A stretch of DNA of 64,000 nucleotides from Bartonella taylorii (GTDB taxonomy: Bacteria > Pseudomonadota > Alphaproteobacteria > Rhizobiales > Rhizobiaceae). Within the stretch, counting starts at the first letter, position 1; each line of letters starts with the position of its first letter. Below are positions 47,461 through 58,867 of this stretch, piece after piece. The position numbers were made by a program, and so were the translations under genes. The DNA is taken from contig NZ_CP083693.1 of NCBI RefSeq assembly GCF_023920105.1, forward strand, positions 1,381,001 to 1,445,000, read 5' to 3'. The notes beneath the pieces were generated by a model. The model was not told the DNA's origin, ran no database searches, and saw only the letters and a program-made list of their open reading frames with translations.

Positions 47461-48420
47461 ATGGCACGGCAACGCAAAAAAAAAGGTCGTTCCGTCTCTG
47501 GATGGGTCATATTTGATAAACCAAAAGGAATGAGATCAACAGAAGCTGTCTCACAAATCAAATGGCTCTTTCATGCGCAAAAAGCAGGGCATGCAGGTAC
47601 ACTTGATCCTCTTGCTTCTGGTCTCCTGCCAATTGCATTGGGTGAAGCAACAAAAACCGTTCCCTACGTTATGCAAGGTACAAAAACCTACCGTTTTCAT
47701 ATCGTTTGGGGAGAAGAACGTTCAACAGACGATTTAGAAGGTGAAGTAACAAAGACATCTCTCAAACGTCCAACACGCGAAGAAATACTCGCCCTTCTCC
47801 CTCAATATACAGGTATTGTTTTGCAAATACCTCCACAATTTTCGGCAATTAAAATTGCCGGTAACCGTGCCTACGATCTAGCACGTGAGGGTGAAATTGT
47901 TGAAATTCCACCACGCCAAGTGGAAATAAAGACTTTTAAATTAATAGAAATTGCTACCAGCGAATGTTCTATCTTTGAAATAACCTGTGGAAAAGGAACC
48001 TATGTGCGCTCCTTAGCACGCGATATGGGACGTGATCTCGGTTGTTATGGATATATTGCTGATTTAAGACGTATCGCAGTGGAACCTTTTTGTGAAAATG
48101 ATCTCATTACATGGGACGAACTAAAAGCAGTAACACTGGATAAAAGTGTAACAAATGAAAATGATGCTCCTCCCAAAAGAGATTTTTCAACACTTGATGC
48201 ACTTTTAATTAAAACAGGTGCTGCACTGGATTGTCTTTCTCATTATACACTTAGCGAAATCCAAGCACAGAGAGTTATGATGGGCAATCCAGTTCCCCTC
48301 CGTGATTACAATGCATCTATTAATGAAGAAGAGGTTTGTGTCATCTACAAAGGCCAACTTCTTGCTATAGGTACTCTTGATAAAAGTTTGTTCAAGCCAA
48401 AGCGGATTTTCACAATTTAA
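47461..48420 (+). CDS. truB: tRNA pseudouridine(55) synthase
   Basis: Makes pseudouridine 55 in the T loop of tRNAs. The ATG at 47461 ([15 protein letters not shown]), with GAGG upstream, fits the family; the frame from 47437 lies inside rbfA. About 319 residues. The catalytic Asp is in [20 protein letters not shown] (near residue 45). [13 protein letters not shown] and a C-terminal PUA-like region follow. In related Rhizobiales rpsO follows directly; here an opposite-strand transporter intervenes. Confidence 0.97.
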   Translation: MARQRKKKGRSVSGWVIFDKPKGMRSTEAVSQIKWLFHAQKAGHAGTLDPLASGLLPIALGEATKTVPYVMQGTKTYRFHIVWGEERSTDDLEGEVTKTSLKRPTREEILALLPQYTGIVLQIPPQFSAIKIAGNRAYDLAREGEIVEIPPRQVEIKTFKLIEIATSECSIFEITCGKGTYVRSLARDMGRDLGCYGYIADLRRIAVEPFCENDLITWDELKAVTLDKSVTNENDAPPKRDFSTLDALLIKTGAALDCLSHYTLSEIQAQRVMMGNPVPLRDYNASINEEEVCVIYKGQLLAIGTLDKSLFKPKRIFTI

Positions 48421-48889
48421 TCCGTTCTTGCTCACAATCATCTCTTGGGAAAAATATTTTTTATATTAATTAAAGAGAAGGAAGCTTTTTTCACTGCTCT
48501 ACACTCACCTTTTTATGATAATGTATATCAGAATCTAAAGCAGTGATGTGTTCGTAAATCCAAACTTAGCTTGCACAATAAAGTGCAAGCATTTGTCTTT
48601 GTCATTTTAAATCGTTTTCTTTAATCATTACTAGATATACGTGCATATGCTGTAGTGTTAAGAAGATTCTGTAAGATAGAAAACTTAGGCTTTAATTTAA
48701 ACAAATCGCAATAATGATGACCTTAGACTACTCGTTCAGTAAAAACCTGTCCTTAATTACAAACCGTATAAAACACTCATTGAGCATCTTAAAATTTCTG
48801 CTGTCCTATTTATTCTAACAAATTTATCCATAAAATAGTATTACACATATTTAATAATTTGCAAGACAACTGTTTTAGTCCTCTTACCA
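48421..48889. other. Convergent intergenic region after truB
   Basis: About 470 bases between truB (+) and the MFS transporter (-). It contains a perfect eight-base stem GCTTGCAC/GTGCAAGC with a six-base loop at 48569-48590, followed on the + strand by a T-rich but interrupted stretch. This is a probable terminator for the rimP-truB operon. No gene is recognised. Confidence 0.55.
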
Positions 48890-50518
48890 TCAAGGCAATT
48901 GATCAGCAGAGGGCTTTAAATGCATCTCGCTGGCATGTGGTATTGTTTGTCGCTCAATCATACGGTGTACTCTTATACCATTTGGCATACGATTTAAGTG
49001 TCGCAGAAGCTTATTGACCTCTGCATCTGCTTTTGTACGACGATGATTATGGCGCAAATAATCTACCCACGTTGGCATATGATAAGCTTCTGTCCAATAT
49101 TCAGGTCTTTCAAGATCACGTAAGAGAACCCATTGGCGAGCACCATCACGTAAACGAATATGGCGACGACGTGTCATTACTTTAAGAAATTCTTCAAGAT
49201 CATTTTCGTGAATTTGATAATCGATCATAATCATAATTGGACCACTTCGTGCTTCTAGATCCAATAAAAGCTCCGGTTCTCTAAAATGATCAAGTGGATC
49301 TAGATCTATCTGGGGAATTTCTTGAATTCTAAACTTTACTCCCGCAAGAGCTCCAAAAATTAAGAATAGAGAACAAACACTCAAAGCAATAGTTGGAGAA
49401 TAACCATCAGCCAAGACTCCCCAAATTGCACTTCCAACAACCATCCCTCCATAAGAAGCTGTTTGATAAAGTGCTAAAGCACGTGCAACAACCCAACGCG
49501 GTGTAGAAAGCTGTACAGATGTATTAAACAGTGACAACGCTAAAACCCAACATAAACCTGCAGGAAATAAGGCAACATGGCTTATAATCAGTGAACGGCT
49601 TATTGCTAAAAAAAAGCAAGACAAGGCAAAACCGATAAATGCACTTGCAACAATCGTCTCTGAACGAAAATAATGCCGTACAGATGCATTAATAATACCA
49701 GCTGTCATTGCTCCTAAACCAAAACAACCGAGCAATGTACCATAAAGAAGTGCGCTTCCTCCGAGAATTTTATGCACAACAATTGGCAGAAGTGCTAAAA
49801 TAGAAATCGCTCCAATACCAAAAAGGAACGCCCTGACCATAATATTCAGAAGATTAGGCGACATCGCAACATAACGCAAACCATCTGAAACAGCTCCTAA
49901 AATTCTTTCCCGTGGCAATGTGTTATTTTCATAGCTCGGTTTCCAGAAAAACAAAGCACCAATTAAAGGAATGTAACTTATCGCATTAAATAAAAAAGCG
50001 GCGGCTACGCCTAAAGTAGCAATAATGGCACCACCAATAGCGGGACCTACACTACGCATCAAATTAAAGCCAACACTGTTTAGACTAACAGCAGCAGGAA
50101 TATTTTCCCTGCTCACGATGTCTCCTATTGTTGCCTGCCAAGAAGGATTATAAAAAGCAGTTCCACACCCAATCAAAAACGTAAAGCATAATAAAAGCCA
50201 AGGTGTTAGAAAGCCCATATAGGATAAAATAGCTAAACTCATTGATATAACCATCATCATAATCTGCGCGTACAACATAATTTGGCGACGATTAAAATTA
50301 TCAGCTAATGCTCCTGCCATCAGAGAAAACATAACAAGTGGTAATGTTGTAGCACTTTGAACAAGTCCAACCATGGAATGCGAAGAACTAATCAACGCCA
50401 TTAACCACCCTGCCCCTACGGCTTGTATAAGCCCCCCTAAATTAGAAATGAGTGTGGACGACCATAAATTTCGAAATACCGAATTACGAAAAAGTTCTAA
50501 TGTTGAAATGCTCTGCAT
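48890..50518 (-). CDS. MFS transporter with C-terminal monooxygenase-like domain
   Basis: Inner-membrane major-facilitator exporter of the EntS-like MFS_3 group. Residues 1-400 hold about 12 hydrophobic helices, with the motif-A-like loop GALADNFNRRQIMLYAQ near residue 68. Residues about 420-542 form a soluble tail (MIMIDYQIHENDLEEFLKVM, RDLERPEYWTEAYHMP) that resembles the antibiotic-biosynthesis-monooxygenase ferredoxin-like fold. MFS-plus-tail proteins of this kind occur in other Rhizobiales. The substrate is unknown. It is inserted on the opposite strand between truB and rpsO. Confidence 0.87.
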   Translation of the reverse strand: MQSISTLELFRNSVFRNLWSSTLISNLGGLIQAVGAGWLMALISSSHSMVGLVQSATTLPLVMFSLMAGALADNFNRRQIMLYAQIMMMVISMSLAILSYMGFLTPWLLLCFTFLIGCGTAFYNPSWQATIGDIVSRENIPAAVSLNSVGFNLMRSVGPAIGGAIIATLGVAAAFLFNAISYIPLIGALFFWKPSYENNTLPRERILGAVSDGLRYVAMSPNLLNIMVRAFLFGIGAISILALLPIVVHKILGGSALLYGTLLGCFGLGAMTAGIINASVRHYFRSETIVASAFIGFALSCFFLAISRSLIISHVALFPAGLCWVLALSLFNTSVQLSTPRWVVARALALYQTASYGGMVVGSAIWGVLADGYSPTIALSVCSLFLIFGALAGVKFRIQEIPQIDLDPLDHFREPELLLDLEARSGPIMIMIDYQIHENDLEEFLKVMTRRRHIRLRDGARQWVLLRDLERPEYWTEAYHMPTWVDYLRHNHRRTKADAEVNKLLRHLNRMPNGIRVHRMIERQTIPHASEMHLKPSADQLP

Positions 50519-50861
50519 CTTTTTCCTCCAAATTGGTATTTATCGCTTTTGTTATCATACACACACTTTGTAAAGCAGTAACCTTACAGAGGAAGTCTTA
50601 TTTTCTTTTGTATCAAAAGGATGCATAATTCTTTAAGGCTTCTCATAAAACCCTGTTAAAATCAATATTTCAAAACAAAATTCTTTATTGAAAGAAGGTT
50701 TTCAAGATGCTTTTAAGGACTAGTATTTTAACCTCCGTTCCTGTATAAATGCCAAAGCAGGTAAGAGTCTTCAACTCTTCTTGTTTGCTCGCAGACCCTT
50801 GCTGAACGACATCTCGGCTGTGGGTGACTTTTGTTTCTTTGTTTTTTGAAAGGATAATATG
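50519..50861. other. Divergent promoter region of the MFS gene and rpsO
   Basis: About 340 bases with no gene. It should contain the promoter of the MFS gene (leftward) and that of rpsO (rightward). The last 180 bases form a GC-richer rpsO leader, including CTTCAACTCTTCTTG and CTGAACGACATCTCGGCTGT, which may be structured, but I could not define a specific element. Confidence 0.4.
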
Positions 50862-51131
50862 ATGTCGATTACAGCTGAACGTAAACAAGCTCTTGTCGCA
50901 GAATATGCAAATAAAGTCGGTGATACAGGTTCACCAGAAGTGCAGGTCGCTGTACTTTCTGAACGTATTTCTAATTTAACTAACCATTTTAAATCTCACA
51001 AAAAGGATAACCATTCTCGTCGTGGTCTTTTAAAAATGGTATCTCAACGCCGTCGCCTTCTTGATTACCTTAAAGGGGTTGACCAAAATCGTTATCAAAC
51101 ACTTATCAGAAAGTTAGGTTTGCGTCGCTAA
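50862..51131 (+). CDS. rpsO: 30S ribosomal protein S15
   Basis: Primary rRNA-binding protein of the 30S platform. The standard 89-residue protein begins [16 protein letters not shown]. Two consecutive ATGs (50859 and 50862) follow AAAGGA; I choose the second because it gives the canonical start. [25 protein letters not shown] is the conserved rRNA-binding part, and the protein ends LIRKLGLRR. pnp follows after 240 bases, the classic rpsO-pnp order. Confidence 0.98.
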   Translation: MSITAERKQALVAEYANKVGDTGSPEVQVAVLSERISNLTNHFKSHKKDNHSRRGLLKMVSQRRRLLDYLKGVDQNRYQTLIRKLGLRR

Positions 51132-51144
51132 AAGAAAAATGAGA

Positions 51145-51174
51145 GGTGGTATTCTAAAAAACCACCCATTTTTT
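51145..51174 (+). terminator. Terminator between rpsO and pnp
   Basis: GGTGGT/ACCACC stem (51145-51150 and 51161-51166) with a ten-base loop, then CATTTTTTAG. In other bacteria a partly read-through hairpin separates rpsO and pnp and is the site of RNase III or PNPase autocontrol; the same role is plausible here. Confidence 0.65.
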
Positions 51175-51371
51175 AGTTAAAACTCTAAAAACTGACGAGT
51201 AATCATCATGGGGCAGGATTGCTAGTTTCTTCGTGTTTAAATTGCGATTTATTTCTCTCTTCTCGCAAAAACAGAAGTGTCTTGTTGTCCTGCCTATAGC
51301 TTTAAAATATGCCACGTAAACCCAGAATGTGAGCTCTCAAAGATGTGAACACTGGTCATTAAGGATAAGAA

Positions 51372-53573
51372 ATGTTCAAAACGCACAAGATAGAAATCGA
51401 ATGGGCCGGTCGTCCACTGACCATCGAAACAGGAAAAATAGCACGTCAAGCTGATGGCGCAGTGATTGCTACTTACGGAGAGACCATTGTCTTAGCAACC
51501 GTTGTGTCAGCAAAAAGTCCAAAACCGGATCAGGACTTTTTTCCTCTCACCGTTAATTATCAAGAAAAATTATATGCTGTTGGTAAAATACCAGGTGGTT
51601 ATTTAAAGCGTGAAAGCCGACCAACGGAAAGTGAGACATTGATCTCACGTTTGATTGATCGTCCAATTCGTCCTCTCTTTGCAAATGGTTATAAAAATGA
51701 TACGCAAGTCATTGTTTCCGTTATACAGCATGATCTCGAAAATAATCCTGATATCCTTGCAATGATTGCATCTTCTGCCGCGCTAACCTTGTCAGGTGTT
51801 CCTTTTATGGGCCCCATTGCTGGTGCCCGTGTTGGCTATTGTAACGGACAATACATTCTCAATCCTCATATTGATGAAATGCCCGAATCAAAACTTGATC
51901 TTGTTGTAGCCGGAACTGAAAGTGCTGTGTTGATGGTTGAATCAGAAGCACAAGAATTACCAGAAGACATTATGTTGGGTGCCGTTATGTTTGGGCATAA
52001 AGGCTTTCAACCTGTTCTTGATGCCATCATCAAGCTTGCCGAAGTTGCTGCAAAAGATCCACGTGATTTTGTTCCTGAAGATCTCTCTGATCTCGAAAAA
52101 GCTATGCTGGAAATGGCAGAACAAAATATACGAAAGGCTTACACAATTACCGATAAACAAGAACGTTATGCTGTGATTGATGCACTAAAAACAGAAGTCA
52201 TCAATAAATTTATGCCAGAAACAGAAGAAGATTGCAAATTCAGTGCCGACCAAATTGCAACCGTTTTCAAAAAGTTGCAAGCAAAAATTGTTCGTGGAAA
52301 CATTCTTGATACACAAAAACGTATTGATGGGCGTGACCTTTCAACAGTACGCCCCATCCAATCAGAAGTTAGTATCTTGCCCCGTACACATGGCTCAGCT
52401 CTCTTTACCCGTGGAGAAACACAAGCAATTGTCGTTGCAACACTAGGAACTGGTGAAGATGAACAATATGTTGATTCCTTAACAGGTATGTATAAGGAAA
52501 CATTCCTTCTTCATTACAATTTTCCACCATTTTCAGTGGGTGAAACAGGACGTCTTGGCTCTCCTGGACGCCGTGAAATTGGACATGGCAAATTGGCGTG
52601 GCGTGCACTTCATCCTATGTTGCCAACTAAGGAATCCTTTCCTTACACTATTCGTGCTGTCTCAGAGATTACTGAATCGAATGGATCATCTTCCATGGCA
52701 ACCGTTTGTGGTACTTCACTTGCTCTTATGGATGCCGGTGTTCCTTTGGCACGCCCTGTTGCAGGTATTGCTATGGGCTTGATTAAAGAAGGTGAACGCT
52801 TTGCTGTTCTATCTGATATTTTAGGAGATGAAGATCATCTTGGAGATATGGATTTTAAAGTGGCAGGAACGGAAAATGGTATCACTGCCTTGCAAATGGA
52901 TATTAAAATTGATGGCATTACTGAAAAAATTATGAAAATCGCACTTGAACAAGCCAAAGGTGGTCGAATCCATATCCTTAACGAAATGGCTAAAGCTTTA
53001 ACCAATGCACGTGCTGAGCTCAGCGAGTTTTCTCCACGCATCGAAGTTATGAACATTTCTGTTGATAAAATTCGCGATGTTATCGGCTCTGGCGGTAAAG
53101 TTATTCGAGAAATCGTTGAACAAACTGGAGCGAAAATCAATATTGAAGATGATGGTACAATTAAAATTGCCTCTGCTGATGCTAAAACTATTGAGGCAGC
53201 AAAACGTTGGATCCATTCCATTGTTGATGAACCTGAAGTTGGTGCTATCTACCAAGGAACAGTTGTAAAAACTGCAGAATTCGGTGCATTTGTAAATTTC
53301 TTTGGCTCACGTGATGGGCTTGTCCACATCTCTCAACTTGCATCAGAACGCGTCACAAAAACAACAGATGTTGTTAAAGAAGGTGATAAAGTTTGGGTTA
53401 AATTAATGGGCTTTGATGAGCGCGGTAAAGTTCGGTTATCGATGAAAATTGTTGATCAACAAACCGGTGAAGAAATTGCAGGTGATAAGTCAATAAAAGA
53501 AGAAAACGAAAAAGGCATGGATGAAAAAAATAAATCCGAAAATAAGCGCCGTCATAAAAAACAAAAAGAGTGA
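51372..53573 (+). CDS. pnp: Polyribonucleotide nucleotidyltransferase
   Basis: Phosphorolytic 3'-5' exoribonuclease of the RNA degradation machinery. The 733 residues have two RNase PH-like domains (the second with [20 protein letters not shown] and [16 protein letters not shown]). A KH domain ([20 protein letters not shown], near 565), an S1 domain ([20 protein letters not shown]) and a lysine-rich tail follow. AAGGATAAG precedes the ATG. It is followed by a good terminator. Confidence 0.98.
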   Translation: MFKTHKIEIEWAGRPLTIETGKIARQADGAVIATYGETIVLATVVSAKSPKPDQDFFPLTVNYQEKLYAVGKIPGGYLKRESRPTESETLISRLIDRPIRPLFANGYKNDTQVIVSVIQHDLENNPDILAMIASSAALTLSGVPFMGPIAGARVGYCNGQYILNPHIDEMPESKLDLVVAGTESAVLMVESEAQELPEDIMLGAVMFGHKGFQPVLDAIIKLAEVAAKDPRDFVPEDLSDLEKAMLEMAEQNIRKAYTITDKQERYAVIDALKTEVINKFMPETEEDCKFSADQIATVFKKLQAKIVRGNILDTQKRIDGRDLSTVRPIQSEVSILPRTHGSALFTRGETQAIVVATLGTGEDEQYVDSLTGMYKETFLLHYNFPPFSVGETGRLGSPGRREIGHGKLAWRALHPMLPTKESFPYTIRAVSEITESNGSSSMATVCGTSLALMDAGVPLARPVAGIAMGLIKEGERFAVLSDILGDEDHLGDMDFKVAGTENGITALQMDIKIDGITEKIMKIALEQAKGGRIHILNEMAKALTNARAELSEFSPRIEVMNISVDKIRDVIGSGGKVIREIVEQTGAKINIEDDGTIKIASADAKTIEAAKRWIHSIVDEPEVGAIYQGTVVKTAEFGAFVNFFGSRDGLVHISQLASERVTKTTDVVKEGDKVWVKLMGFDERGKVRLSMKIVDQQTGEEIAGDKSIKEENEKGMDEKNKSENKRRHKKQKE

Positions 53574-53595
53574 TCTTCCCTCTTGTTATGAAATA

Positions 53596-53627
53596 AAATG
53601 CCATCCTAATAACAGAATGGCATTTTT
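53596..53627 (+). terminator. Terminator of pnp
   Basis: Nine-base stem AAATGCCAT/ATGGCATTT (53596-53604 and 53617-53625) with a 12-base loop, continuing into a T-run (53623-53627). It lies 22 bases after the pnp stop. Confidence 0.85.
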
Positions 53628-53644
53628 CTTTAAAAGAGCTACAT

Positions 53645-54640
53645 GTGTTACTGTTTTTACCTTTTGAAAACCATGATCTTCCTCTTCCCAATCGAGGCCA
53701 ATCTTGGGTGAGTTTTGGTTTATCGGAAGTCCCTACTCCAGAATGGGCGCAAAATTTAAAAGTTATAACGCCTTGGCGACCAGACTTTTTAAAATTTACC
53801 AATGCTCGATTTCACTGCTCCCCTCAAATAGATAAAACTTTTACCTATGATGGTGCACTTTTACATTTAAGCAAATATCGTGGTTTTAACCAAAATTGCT
53901 TTCTTGATTTATTAGAATGTGTTAAACCTAATGGGTGGATTGTTATCGGTGGAAATAAAACTGCTGGTGCTGCTTCAATGATGAAATGGGTCAAAACGCT
54001 TGTCCCCATCGTTGGTAAGCTGTCCAAAAACCATGGATTGGTATTCTGGCTTCAGGTTCCACCACAAATAAAGAAACAGAATATTGCACAGTGGCGTTTA
54101 CCACCTCTTACTTTTGGAAATAAATTTCAAACAACTTCTGGCATGTTCTCACACGGTCGTATTGATCTGGGATCCGCCACACTTGCTTCCCATATGTGCA
54201 AAGTTATTTCTGGAAAAACTGCCGATTTTGGAGCTGGCTGGGGTTTTCTTTCTTACGCTGCACTTGGAAGTGAAAAACTAACGACTCTCGACCTCTATGA
54301 AGCCGATTACAACGCTTTGAGAGCAGCCAAACAAAACCTCGAACAAATGACGGATTCTCGTCCGATTCATTTTTATTGGCATGATCTTGTACATGAGCCA
54401 ATCACAGATCTGTATGATACAATCATTTCAAACCCACCGTTTCACACGCAACACACTACAGATGTCTCATTAGGGCAGCATTTTATTATAAATGCTGCAA
54501 AATACCTAAAGCGAGGTGGCAATCTGCTTCTTGTTGCTAACCGCCACCTACCTTATGAAACATTGTTAAAAAATATTTTCCGCTCGGTATTGATACATGA
54601 ACAAACCCATGGCTTCAAAATTATCGAAGCACGCCGTTAA
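53645..54640 (+). CDS. Class I SAM methyltransferase, RsmC-like
   Basis: Probable 16S rRNA guanine-N2 methyltransferase of the RsmC/RlmG group. It starts with GTG at 53645, with AAGAG upstream and no in-frame ATG nearby. The 331 residues comprise a degenerate N-terminal methyltransferase-like half and an active C-terminal half. The active half has the SAM site TADFGAGWGFLSYAAL (about 194-209) and the catalytic NPPF motif in IISNPPFHTQHTTD (about 258-271). The exact target base is inferred from the family only. It is convergent with hslU, with only 19 bases between them. Confidence 0.88.
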   Translation: MLLFLPFENHDLPLPNRGQSWVSFGLSEVPTPEWAQNLKVITPWRPDFLKFTNARFHCSPQIDKTFTYDGALLHLSKYRGFNQNCFLDLLECVKPNGWIVIGGNKTAGAASMMKWVKTLVPIVGKLSKNHGLVFWLQVPPQIKKQNIAQWRLPPLTFGNKFQTTSGMFSHGRIDLGSATLASHMCKVISGKTADFGAGWGFLSYAALGSEKLTTLDLYEADYNALRAAKQNLEQMTDSRPIHFYWHDLVHEPITDLYDTIISNPPFHTQHTTDVSLGQHFIINAAKYLKRGGNLLLVANRHLPYETLLKNIFRSVLIHEQTHGFKIIEARR

Positions 54641-54659
54641 ACGAAAACAAGTGATAATT

Positions 54660-55970
54660 CTACAAAATAAAACGTGAAAGATCGACATCAGCAGCAAGCT
54701 CACCTATCGATTGTCTAACATAAGCGGCATCAACTTTAAATGATGTACCCGCTTTATCTGGCGCCGTAAAAGAAATCTCATCTAAAACGCGCTCCATCAC
54801 CGTTTGCAAACGACGTGCTCCTATATTTTCAATCCTTGCGTTTAAATCCACAGCAATATCCGCTAAAGCATCAATCGCATCATCGGTAATTTCTAAATGA
54901 ACCTCCTCTGTTGCCATTAAAGCAATATATTGCTTAATCAGACTGGCTTCAGGTTCAGTTAAAATACGTCGTAAATCTTCCCTTGTTAAAGCATTTAGCT
55001 CCACGCGAATAGGCAAACGCCCTTGAAGTTCTGGCAACAAATCAGATGGCTTGGAAACATGAAAGGCACCTGACGCAATAAAAAGAATATGATCTGTTTT
55101 GATTTGACCATATTTTGTGGCAATTGTTGTTCCTTCAACCAAAGGCAAAAGATCCCGTTGAACGCCCTCACGCGAAACGGCAGCACCAGCTCCACCATCT
55201 CGGGTTGCAATTTTATCAATCTCATCAATAAAAACAATTCCATCATTTTCAGTAACACGGAGTGCTTCTTGAATAATTTGATCTTGATCAAGGAGCTTTT
55301 CAGATTCATCATCAATGAGAGGCTTAAAAGCATCCTTTACTGTCGTTTTGCGGACCTTTGTACGACTTCCCATTTTACCAAAAATATCTGACAAATTCAT
55401 AATTCCCATTTGCGCACCAGGTATACCAGGAATATCAAAGGTTGAAGCGCTATTGCTGTTATTATCTGCTACTTCAATTTCAATCTCTTTCTCATCCAAT
55501 TCACCTTCACGCAACTTTTTGCGAAAACTATCACGGGTAGCGGGACTTGCGGTCTTACCAACAAGGGCATCTAAAACACGTTCTTCAGCATTAACATGAG
55601 CCTTTACTTTAACTTCATCCCGTTTTTTTTCACGCACAAGAGAAATAGCTATCTCAACAAGGTCACGAATAATTTGCTCAACATCACGTCCTACATAACC
55701 AACTTCAGTAAATTTAGTCGCTTCTACTTTAACAAAAGGTGCTCCAGCAAGTTTTGCTAATCGACGCGCTATACCTGTTTTACCAACACCTGTTGGTCCT
55801 ATCATCAAAATATTTTTTGGCATAACCTCTTCACGCATTGGACCATCAAGCTGTTGTCTACGCCATCGATTGCGCAATGCAATAGCAACAGAACGCTTGG
55901 CATCATTTTGGCCAATAATAAAACGATCAAGTTCAGAAACAGTCTCACGAGGGGAAAATACAACACACAT
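54660..55970 (-). CDS. hslU: ATP-dependent protease ATPase subunit HslU
   Basis: AAA+ unfoldase that feeds proteins to the HslV peptidase. The 436 residues include Walker [19 protein letters not shown] (about 57-74), the pore segment [15 protein letters not shown] and Walker [13 protein letters not shown]. An inserted I domain and the C-terminal end LSRFIL, which docks into HslV, are present. The start directly abuts the hslV stop (55970/55971), so the two form one operon. Confidence 0.98.
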   Translation of the reverse strand: MCVVFSPRETVSELDRFIIGQNDAKRSVAIALRNRWRRQQLDGPMREEVMPKNILMIGPTGVGKTGIARRLAKLAGAPFVKVEATKFTEVGYVGRDVEQIIRDLVEIAISLVREKKRDEVKVKAHVNAEERVLDALVGKTASPATRDSFRKKLREGELDEKEIEIEVADNNSNSASTFDIPGIPGAQMGIMNLSDIFGKMGSRTKVRKTTVKDAFKPLIDDESEKLLDQDQIIQEALRVTENDGIVFIDEIDKIATRDGGAGAAVSREGVQRDLLPLVEGTTIATKYGQIKTDHILFIASGAFHVSKPSDLLPELQGRLPIRVELNALTREDLRRILTEPEASLIKQYIALMATEEVHLEITDDAIDALADIAVDLNARIENIGARRLQTVMERVLDEISFTAPDKAGTSFKVDAAYVRQSIGELAADVDLSRFIL

Positions 55971-56552
55971 TCAAATAGCTTTCTCTAAAGAAGATAATTC
56001 TGCATCCAATGTTTCAATCGTAAAATGATCATTGGTGTAAACACAAATTTTAGCGGCAATATTCATAGCTTTACGGGCAATAGTTTCTGCATCTAAATCT
56101 ATATCCATGAGTGCCCGAGCAGCCGAAAGAGCAAAATTGCCTCCAGAGCCAATTGCCATCACTCCATCTTCCGGTTCTAAGACATCACCAAGCCCTGTTA
56201 AAGCTAAAGTTATTTTCTTATCAGCCACGAGCATCATAGCCTCGAGACGACGCAAATAGCGGTCTGTTCGCCAGTCTTTTGCAAGTTCTACACAAGCACG
56301 CATGAGCTGATCAGGATATTGTTCGAGCTTCGTTTCTAATCTTTCCAGCAAAGTGAAAGCGTCTGCTGTAGCACCTGCAAAACCAGCGATAACCGCTCCA
56401 CTCTTCCCAAGACGACGAACTTTACGTGCATTGCCTTTCATAATCGTCTGCCCAAGTGAAACCTGCCCATCACCGGCCATCACGACTTTGCCACCTTTTC
56501 GTACGGTAATAATAGTTGTACCATACATTATATCTGGCTTATGTTCTGCCAT
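55971..56552 (-). CDS. hslV: ATP-dependent protease peptidase subunit HslV
   Basis: Threonine peptidase of the HslUV protease. The 193 residues have the catalytic Thr in [13 protein letters not shown] (Thr about residue 12), preceded by a short N-terminal extension (MAEHKPDI) that must be removed to expose it; such extensions are common in Rhizobiales. The [32 protein letters not shown] and [14 protein letters not shown] segments match HslV. It precedes hslU. Confidence 0.97.
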   Translation of the reverse strand: MAEHKPDIMYGTTIITVRKGGKVVMAGDGQVSLGQTIMKGNARKVRRLGKSGAVIAGFAGATADAFTLLERLETKLEQYPDQLMRACVELAKDWRTDRYLRRLEAMMLVADKKITLALTGLGDVLEPEDGVMAIGSGGNFALSAARALMDIDLDAETIARKAMNIAAKICVYTNDHFTIETLDAELSSLEKAI

Positions 56553-56773
56553 AAGGAGACTCCTTAATATTGATCTCTGTTCTTAAATATTGATTTCTTT
56601 CCATCAAATGTAAAATCCAATCACTATTGTCTCTATTTAAGAACATATACTGCAAAACACAATGATTCAGTGCAATTCAATTTGTTGAAATAAAAAAATG
56701 ATATCATTGTTATCAATGCAAATTATTGCTAAATAGTTTTTGTATACTATTTGCGTTTTTTAAAGGAAGAGTT

Positions 56774-57763
56774 ATGAAAAAAATAGCAATAGGAACATTG
56801 GGAGGAACAATTGCAATGGCCGCTGACAAATTTGGCCAAATGCAACCGACATTAACCTCAGATATCCTCATAAAAAGTGTCCCTGATTTAAATAAAATTG
56901 CTAATATACATGCGCAAACACTTACACAATTACCAAGTGGATCTTTATCTTTCAACATTCTTTTTGAAATAATAGAGTGGGCAACACAACAAATAAAGGC
57001 TGGCGCAGAAGGTATTGTTTTAACCCAAGGTACTGATACACTGGAAGAAACAGCTTTTTTTCTTTCCCTTTATTGGGATAAAGCGGAACCGCTCATTATA
57101 ACTGGTGCTATGCGCATACCTAGTGAAGCAGGTGCTGATGGACCAGCTAATGTTTTAGCAGCAACTCGCGTCGCAGCTCATCCACAAAGTAGAAACAGAG
57201 GCGTTTTGGTTGTAATCAATGATACCATTCACTCACCTTATTGGGTCCAGAAAAGCCATACTGTCAAAATTGAGACATTTCAGTCAGGTCTGGCAGGTGT
57301 TTTAGGCACTATTTTGGAAGGAAAACTGGTTTATTTTAATGATCGACATTTTTTCCCGACAACATTCGACCTTCCCCAAAACTATGATCACCAAGTTGCA
57401 CTCTTATACTCCTCTTTGTCCTCTGATACGCAGTTAATAAAATTTTGCCTTGAAAGTGGGCATTATGCTGGGCTTGTCATTGCTGGTTTTGGATCAGGAC
57501 ACTGCAGTTTTGAAGAAGCAGACATCGTGCGACAATATACACAAAAAATGCCAATCATTATCGCTAGTCGGACCTATACTGGCTCAACAACCCGCTCAAC
57601 TTATGGCTATAAAGGCTCAGAAGTCGATATGATTGCTTCTGGTGTCCTTATGTCTGGTTATTTATCAGCAGTAAAAGCACGTTTACTTTTATGGGCTTTT
57701 TTGGCACAAGGACACTCATTAGCGCAAATCAATGCACACTGGAATGACTGGACTATAAGTTAA
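56774..57763 (+). CDS. Asparaginase
   Basis: Hydrolyses L-asparagine to aspartate and ammonia. The ATG at 56774 (MKKIAIGTLGGTIAMAADK) has GGAAG upstream, giving 329 residues; the longer frame from 56726 adds residues with no role. The two catalytic Thr motifs are GTLGGTIA (about 7-14) and VLTQGTDTLEETAFF. I see no signal peptide, so a cytoplasmic enzyme is likely. It is close to the type I/II bacterial asparaginases; the subtype was not determined. Divergent from hslV. Confidence 0.92.
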   Translation: MKKIAIGTLGGTIAMAADKFGQMQPTLTSDILIKSVPDLNKIANIHAQTLTQLPSGSLSFNILFEIIEWATQQIKAGAEGIVLTQGTDTLEETAFFLSLYWDKAEPLIITGAMRIPSEAGADGPANVLAATRVAAHPQSRNRGVLVVINDTIHSPYWVQKSHTVKIETFQSGLAGVLGTILEGKLVYFNDRHFFPTTFDLPQNYDHQVALLYSSLSSDTQLIKFCLESGHYAGLVIAGFGSGHCSFEEADIVRQYTQKMPIIIASRTYTGSTTRSTYGYKGSEVDMIASGVLMSGYLSAVKARLLLWAFLAQGHSLAQINAHWNDWTIS

Positions 57764-57855
57764 CGAAAGCTTATCTATTATTTTTAAAGAAGAAAACAGG
57801 CCTGCTTGTCTATCCTTAATCAATTACTGCGTCAAAAAGGTTCTCGACCAATAAA

Positions 57856-58854
57856 ATGATTGATACGATCCTCTCAAAAATTGATCAGAAAGATAACTTG
57901 GTCAAATCCATTTCTGATAGATATTCACCCTATCGTATCTTTACTGCACAAGAATGGTCTCAATTTCGTGCAGATACACCACTTACTTTGACTTTTGATG
58001 AAATTAAACGTTTACGCTCCATTGATGATCCCATTGATCTCGAAGAAGTACAACGTATTTATCTTTCCTTATCGCGTCTGTTATCATGTCATGTTGAAGC
58101 AGTACAGGAACTTTTTCATAAGCGTCAAGAATTTTTACATCAGGAAGGAACTAGGAAAACTCCTTTTATCATTGGGATTGCTGGCTCTGTTGCGGTAGGA
58201 AAATCAACTACCGCTCGTATTCTTCAAGAACTTTTGAAACGTTGGACATCCAGTCTTAAAGTTGATTTGATTACAACTGATGGTTTTCTTTATCCCAACG
58301 CTGTCTTACAGCAAAAAAATCGTATGAATCGTAAAGGATTTCCTGATTCCTATGACATTAAAAAATTGCTATGCTTTCTTTCTGCTATAAAAGCTGGTAT
58401 TGGCAATGTTAGTGCCCCACTTTATTCGCATATGGCCTACGATGTTCTGGAAAATCAAAAAATTATCATTGATCGTCCCGATATCTTAATTGTTGAAGGA
58501 ATTAATGTGTTACAGGTCAATGACCTTCCTAAGGATGGAAAAATTATTCCTTTCGTGTCAGATTTTTTTGATTTTTCAATCTATGTAGATGCTGACACAG
58601 AAATCATTCGTCACTGGTACTTGGAACGCTTCAAACGTTTACGTAAAACAGCTTTTCAAAATCCTGAATCCTATTTTCATCGTTATGCACACCTCAATGA
58701 AAAGGAAGTTTCAAAAATCGCTGAAGACCTTTGGCAAACGATTAATTTGAAAAATTTACAAGAAAATATATTGCCAACACGACCGCGGTCTAATCTTATT
58801 CTACGAAAGGGAAAAAACCACTTGGTCGAATATGTTGCACTTCGACGGCTATAA
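57856..58854 (+). CDS. coaA: Pantothenate kinase (type I)
   Basis: First enzyme of coenzyme A synthesis from pantothenate. The 332 residues contain [12 protein letters not shown] at the N-terminus, the P-loop [17 protein letters not shown] (about 107-123), [14 protein letters not shown] and [16 protein letters not shown]. The length is typical of type I CoaA. Its end overlaps the upstream frame of the next gene but not its chosen start. Confidence 0.97.
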   Translation: MIDTILSKIDQKDNLVKSISDRYSPYRIFTAQEWSQFRADTPLTLTFDEIKRLRSIDDPIDLEEVQRIYLSLSRLLSCHVEAVQELFHKRQEFLHQEGTRKTPFIIGIAGSVAVGKSTTARILQELLKRWTSSLKVDLITTDGFLYPNAVLQQKNRMNRKGFPDSYDIKKLLCFLSAIKAGIGNVSAPLYSHMAYDVLENQKIIIDRPDILIVEGINVLQVNDLPKDGKIIPFVSDFFDFSIYVDADTEIIRHWYLERFKRLRKTAFQNPESYFHRYAHLNEKEVSKIAEDLWQTINLKNLQENILPTRPRSNLILRKGKNHLVEYVALRRL

Positions 58855-58867
58855 GGATTTCATAAAT

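Noticed and set aside
55971..56552. HslV lacking an N-terminal catalytic Thr
   Set aside because: The Thr is present after a short extension, which is normal in Rhizobiales and removed by processing.
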